Source of the DNA: Clostridia bacterium
Lineage (GTDB): Bacteria; Bacillota; Clostridia; Oscillospirales; CAG-382
Direction: 5' to 3'
NCBI GenBank assembly: GCA_017959195.1
Contig: JAGDBE010000015.1
Coordinates: 1-6,351, forward strand
Length of the DNA stretch: 6,351 nt
The notes under the pieces were generated by a model, which ran no database searches, was not told where the DNA came from, and worked only from the letters and a program-made list of their open reading frames with translations. A program made the translations under genes and the position numbers. Position 1 is the first letter of the stretch. Each line of letters starts with the position of its first letter. Positions 6,149-6,351 of this stretch are shown in pieces.

Positions 6149-6351
6149 ATGCCTAAGAAAAAAACAGAAGCCGAGAAAAAAGAAAATATAAAGAAGGCGC
6201 CGGAGTCAGGTAAAAAAACAGACGCAAAAATTGCGAAAAAAGAGCAAAAAAACGATAAAAAAACCGAAAAAAAGGTAGAAAAAACTGCTGAAAAAAAGGT
6301 CGAAAAAAAGGTTGATGCAAAGACCGTAAAGACCGAAAAGAAAGCGGAAGC
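6149..6351 (+). CDS. Probable RNA polymerase primary sigma factor RpoD, Lys-rich N-terminal extension (partial)
   Basis: An ATG at 6149, 21 bases after the dnaG stop and 7 bases after GGAAGGAG (6134-6141), opens a frame that runs off the window after 67 full codons with no stop. The visible peptide begins MPKKKTEAEKKEN and consists almost only of Lys, Glu, Ala, Thr, Val and Asp. Imperfect repeats of EKK[TV]/KKVEK occur in residues about 38-65. No sigma-factor region (1.1, 2, 3 or 4) is reached. The rpoD assignment is inferred from gene order, because rpoD commonly follows dnaG in Firmicutes, and from the knowledge that some clostridial RpoD proteins carry charged low-complexity N-terminal extensions. 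The alternative is an unrelated Lys-rich protein such as a histone-like or nucleic-acid-binding protein. The open frame and start are clear; the identity is not proven here. Confidence 0.62.
   Translation, partial: MPKKKTEAEKKENIKKAPESGKKTDAKIAKKEQKNDKKTEKKVEKTAEKKVEKKVDAKTVKTEKKAE

Noticed and set aside
6150..6351. Repeated EKK/KKVEK segments as a tandem repeat or CRISPR-like array
   Set aside because: The repeats are short, imperfect and in one reading frame with a good start. They encode a low-complexity protein segment, with no spacers or regular unit.

Overview
The window reads as a chromosomal housekeeping segment of an anaerobic Firmicute, most likely an uncultured gut-type member of the Clostridia. 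The reasons are a Na+-translocating decarboxylase module, a YlmC/YmxH-type PRC-barrel protein known from spore-forming Firmicutes, the gene order dgt-dnaG followed by an rpoD-like start, strong purine-rich ribosome binding sites, and frequent ATA (Ile) and AGA/AGG (Arg) codons in moderate-GC DNA. The genus cannot be named from this sequence. Coding density is very high and no gap exceeds about 70 bases.

Region by region: (1) 1-111 is the last 36 codons of the membrane beta subunit of a Na+-pumping decarboxylase, followed 30 bases later by oadA (142-1536), the carboxyltransferase alpha subunit. The alpha subunit stops after the catalytic region and has no biotinyl domain, so the biotin carrier must be a separate protein, probably encoded upstream. 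(2) A perfect 14-bp hairpin with a GAAA loop (1537-1568) fills the gap to a convergent minus-strand gene, a ylmC/ymxH-like sporulation-associated PRC-barrel protein (1567-1845). (3) Divergent from it by 42 bases is hflX (1888-3207), a ribosome-associated GTPase. (4) A 70-base AT-rich gap with a plausible sigma-A promoter leads into dgt (3278-4306, dNTP triphosphohydrolase), dnaG (4319-6127, DNA primase) and the beginning of a very Lys/Glu/Ala-rich protein (6149 to the edge). From its position and composition this last gene is probably the N-terminal extension of the primary sigma factor RpoD.

The first block handles decarboxylation-coupled sodium export. The last block resembles the macromolecular-synthesis operon: dNTP pool control, priming of replication and, probably, the housekeeping sigma factor. 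Short spacings (12 bp dgt-dnaG, 21 bp dnaG-rpoD) support co-transcription. I found no mobile element, CRISPR array, tRNA/rRNA or riboswitch, and no evidence of a novel multi-gene system. The second-look items are modest: the shared bidirectional terminator, the biotin-less alpha subunit, a likely insertion in DnaG just before its TOPRIM domain, a cysteine-rich YlmC, and a low-complexity A-rich start to the putative rpoD.
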